In this document: one piece after another, positions 62,712-64,000 of the stretch
How positions within the stretch are numbered: position 1 is the first letter of the stretch
Layout: every line of letters begins with the position of its first letter
Source of the DNA: Robbsia sp. KACC 23696
GTDB lineage: Bacteria > Pseudomonadota > Gammaproteobacteria > Burkholderiales > Burkholderiaceae
DNA: 64,000 bases
Assembly (NCBI RefSeq): GCF_039852015.1
Contig: NZ_CP156626.1
Span: 3,072,249 to 3,136,248, forward strand
Direction of reading: 5' to 3'
Position numbers and translations under genes: made by a program
The notes under the pieces: model-generated
Database searches by the model: none
The model's input: the letters and a program-made list of their open reading frames with translations, nothing else
Told to the model about the DNA's origin: nothing

Positions 62712-63626
62712 ATGCTGGATCGTGAAGGCTTTCGCCCGAACGTCGGCATCGTACTGCTCAACGCGCGCAATGAGGTCTTCTGGGGCAAGCGTCTGCGTGA
62801 ACATTCCTGGCAGTTTCCGCAAGGCGGGATCAAGTACGGTGAGACGCCTGTCCAGGCGATGTATCGGGAGTTGCACGAGGAAATCGGACTGCTGCCGGAG
62901 CACGTGAAGGTCATTGGCCGCACGCGTGACTGGCTGCGCTACGAGGTGCCCGACAAGTTCATTCGCCGCGAGGTTCGCGGACATTACCGCGGCCAAAAGC
63001 AGATTTGGTTCCTGTTGCGCATGGTCGGTCGCGATTGCGATATTTGCTTGCGGACCACCACGCATCCGGAATTCGATGCCTGGCGCTGGAACAGCTACTG
63101 GGTCCCGCTCGATGCGGTGATCGAGTTCAAACGCGACGTTTATCACCTCGCGCTGACCGAGCTATCGCGTTTCGTCCGTCGCACGACGGCGAAGGGTGGG
63201 AAGGAGTGTGCCGAGAAGGACTGCAGCAAAGACCTCTCCGGCGACATAGGTATGGCGCACGCGACCGACTGCGACGAAGCCCCGCTGCCCCCGTGCGATA
63301 CCGTCCATGTGATCTGCAGCGATGTAGAGGGCCGGAGTAATGGTTCGAAACAGGGTGCGACGTCGCATGCGGCGGCCGATCAGACGACGGACGACGTGAT
63401 GTCGGGTACGATAGCGGACGCATTGCCGGTCCAAACCCCTATTCAGGAGGTGGTTACCGAGCGGTATAGCAGTTCGCCGCCGGGCACTTCCAACGGGAGG
63501 GCCGGTCTTGGCGGTCCGGGACAGGTGGGCGGCACGCTGGTCGTGATGAGCACGCTGACTGTCGTCGGGGTATCGAGTGGCTTGCCGCTTCCCCCGCTTC
63601 CGCGTCGTCCCGCCGCATTCAAATAA
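62712..63626 (+). CDS. rppH: RNA pyrophosphohydrolase with long C-terminal tail
   Basis: Nudix hydrolase that removes pyrophosphate from mRNA 5' ends, starting decay. The core (1-165) has [31 protein letters not shown] and the complete Nudix box at 38-60 with Glu53, Glu56 and Glu57. The segment [27 protein letters not shown] is typical. The remaining 140 residues are Ser/Gly/Asp/Cys-containing and low in predicted structure; E. coli RppH has about 176 residues. Divergent from proS. Confidence 0.95.
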   Translation: MLDREGFRPNVGIVLLNARNEVFWGKRLREHSWQFPQGGIKYGETPVQAMYRELHEEIGLLPEHVKVIGRTRDWLRYEVPDKFIRREVRGHYRGQKQIWFLLRMVGRDCDICLRTTTHPEFDAWRWNSYWVPLDAVIEFKRDVYHLALTELSRFVRRTTAKGGKECAEKDCSKDLSGDIGMAHATDCDEAPLPPCDTVHVICSDVEGRSNGSKQGATSHAAADQTTDDVMSGTIADALPVQTPIQEVVTERYSSSPPGTSNGRAGLGGPGQVGGTLVVMSTLTVVGVSSGLPLPPLPRRPAAFK

Positions 63627-63644
63627 GAGGATTCCGACAGCGTG

Positions 63645-64000
63645 ATGTTTTCGAAGGCGGCGCCGCGCGTGCGTCAGACGGTACAGACTCTCCTGGCCCT
63701 GGCGTGTTCCGCCGCGGCATTTGCTTCAATCAGCGCGGTGTCGTCATCGCCGGTGCTGTCGCGCCTGTCGCCAATCGGCCTGGCGCACGCCGCCGATCCG
63801 GACCAGGGACCGAACGCCAATAACGATCTCCCGGAAGGCAAGAGCCTGATGGATATGATCACGGGGAAAGCGGATAACTGGCAGGAGATGCCGGTGGCGT
63901 CGCTGCCGCCGCTGCCGCTCGACAAAAATCTGCTGCCGTTCCAGGTTTCCGCTCAGGCCGACCTAACTTTCCTGATCGACAAGACGTCGATCAGTGTCGG
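63645..64000 (+). CDS. CNP1-like periplasmic protein, N-terminal part (partial)
   Basis: The first about 118 codons before the window ends. The product has a signal peptide (MFSKAAPRVRQTVQTLLALACSAAAFA type) and then NWQEMPVASLPPLPLDKNLLPFQVSAQADLTFLIDKTSISVG, which resembles the CNP1-like family found next to rppH in Burkholderiaceae. Function unknown. The start may be this ATG or the GTG immediately before it at 63642; an AGAGGA site precedes both. Confidence 0.75.
   Translation, partial: MFSKAAPRVRQTVQTLLALACSAAAFASISAVSSSPVLSRLSPIGLAHAADPDQGPNANNDLPEGKSLMDMITGKADNWQEMPVASLPPLPLDKNLLPFQVSAQADLTFLIDKTSISV

Overview
The window is chromosomal housekeeping DNA from a GC-rich betaproteobacterium, most likely a member of Burkholderiaceae near Burkholderia/Paraburkholderia/Robbsia. 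Pointers are the accB-accC-prmA order, a class Ia ribonucleotide reductase with NrdR sites, a PfkB nucleoside kinase, an AAKK-repeat histone H1-like protein, a barnase/barstar pair, and an Entner-Doudoroff gntK-eda-edd group. I saw no rRNA, tRNA, insertion sequence, prophage or CRISPR array. Species assignment is inference.

Layout. 1-1360: end of secD, secF, shared terminator. 1388-6460: YceI-like periplasmic protein, then a tightly overlapping PqiA-PqiA-PqiB-PqiC envelope lipid-transport operon. 6563-14142 (minus): purB, rlmL-mnmA, gntK, eda, edd. 14309-23866 (minus): hemJ, proA, holA, lptE, leuS, ExbD/ExbB pair, dapB, bamE. 24024-24449: fur, sharing a bidirectional terminator with gapA-tkt. 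27925-29903: rsmE, then a barstar-like inhibitor and secreted guanyl RNase. 30311-35674: maeB, thiL-pgpA, pncC. 35692-42807 (minus): pyrF, mtgA-aroE, RNB exonuclease, yqiA-like hydrolase, mpl. 42896-48605: a conserved hypothetical, accB, accC, prmA, nucleoside kinase. 48798-50112: glycine-zipper lipoprotein and histone-like gene. 50978-56068 (minus): nrdB and nrdA. 56655-58718 (minus): ampD, a small membrane protein, a cytochrome c assembly protein. 58784-64000: ffh, hpt, proS (minus), rppH, and the start of a CNP1-like gene.

How the parts work together. Several groups share a pathway: peptidoglycan and its recycling (mtgA, mpl, ampD, dapB), outer-membrane assembly and lipid traffic (bamE, lptE, PqiABC), protein export (secDF, ffh), sugar catabolism (gntK-eda-edd, gapA-tkt), fatty-acid initiation (accBC) and dNTP supply (nrdAB).

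The most informative non-coding signals are two pairs of NrdR-like boxes with about three-helical-turn spacing. One lies before nrdA and one in the 903-bp gap before nrdB, implying separately controlled promoters. A second theme is low-complexity tails or inserts in otherwise ordinary enzymes (SecD, MnmA, RlmL, Edd, BamE, ThiL, PrmA, RNB, RppH). I found no convincing new multi-gene system; the best candidates for follow-up are the nrd regulatory region, the barnase/barstar locus, the histone-like repeat and a possible structured RNA near 50280-50402.
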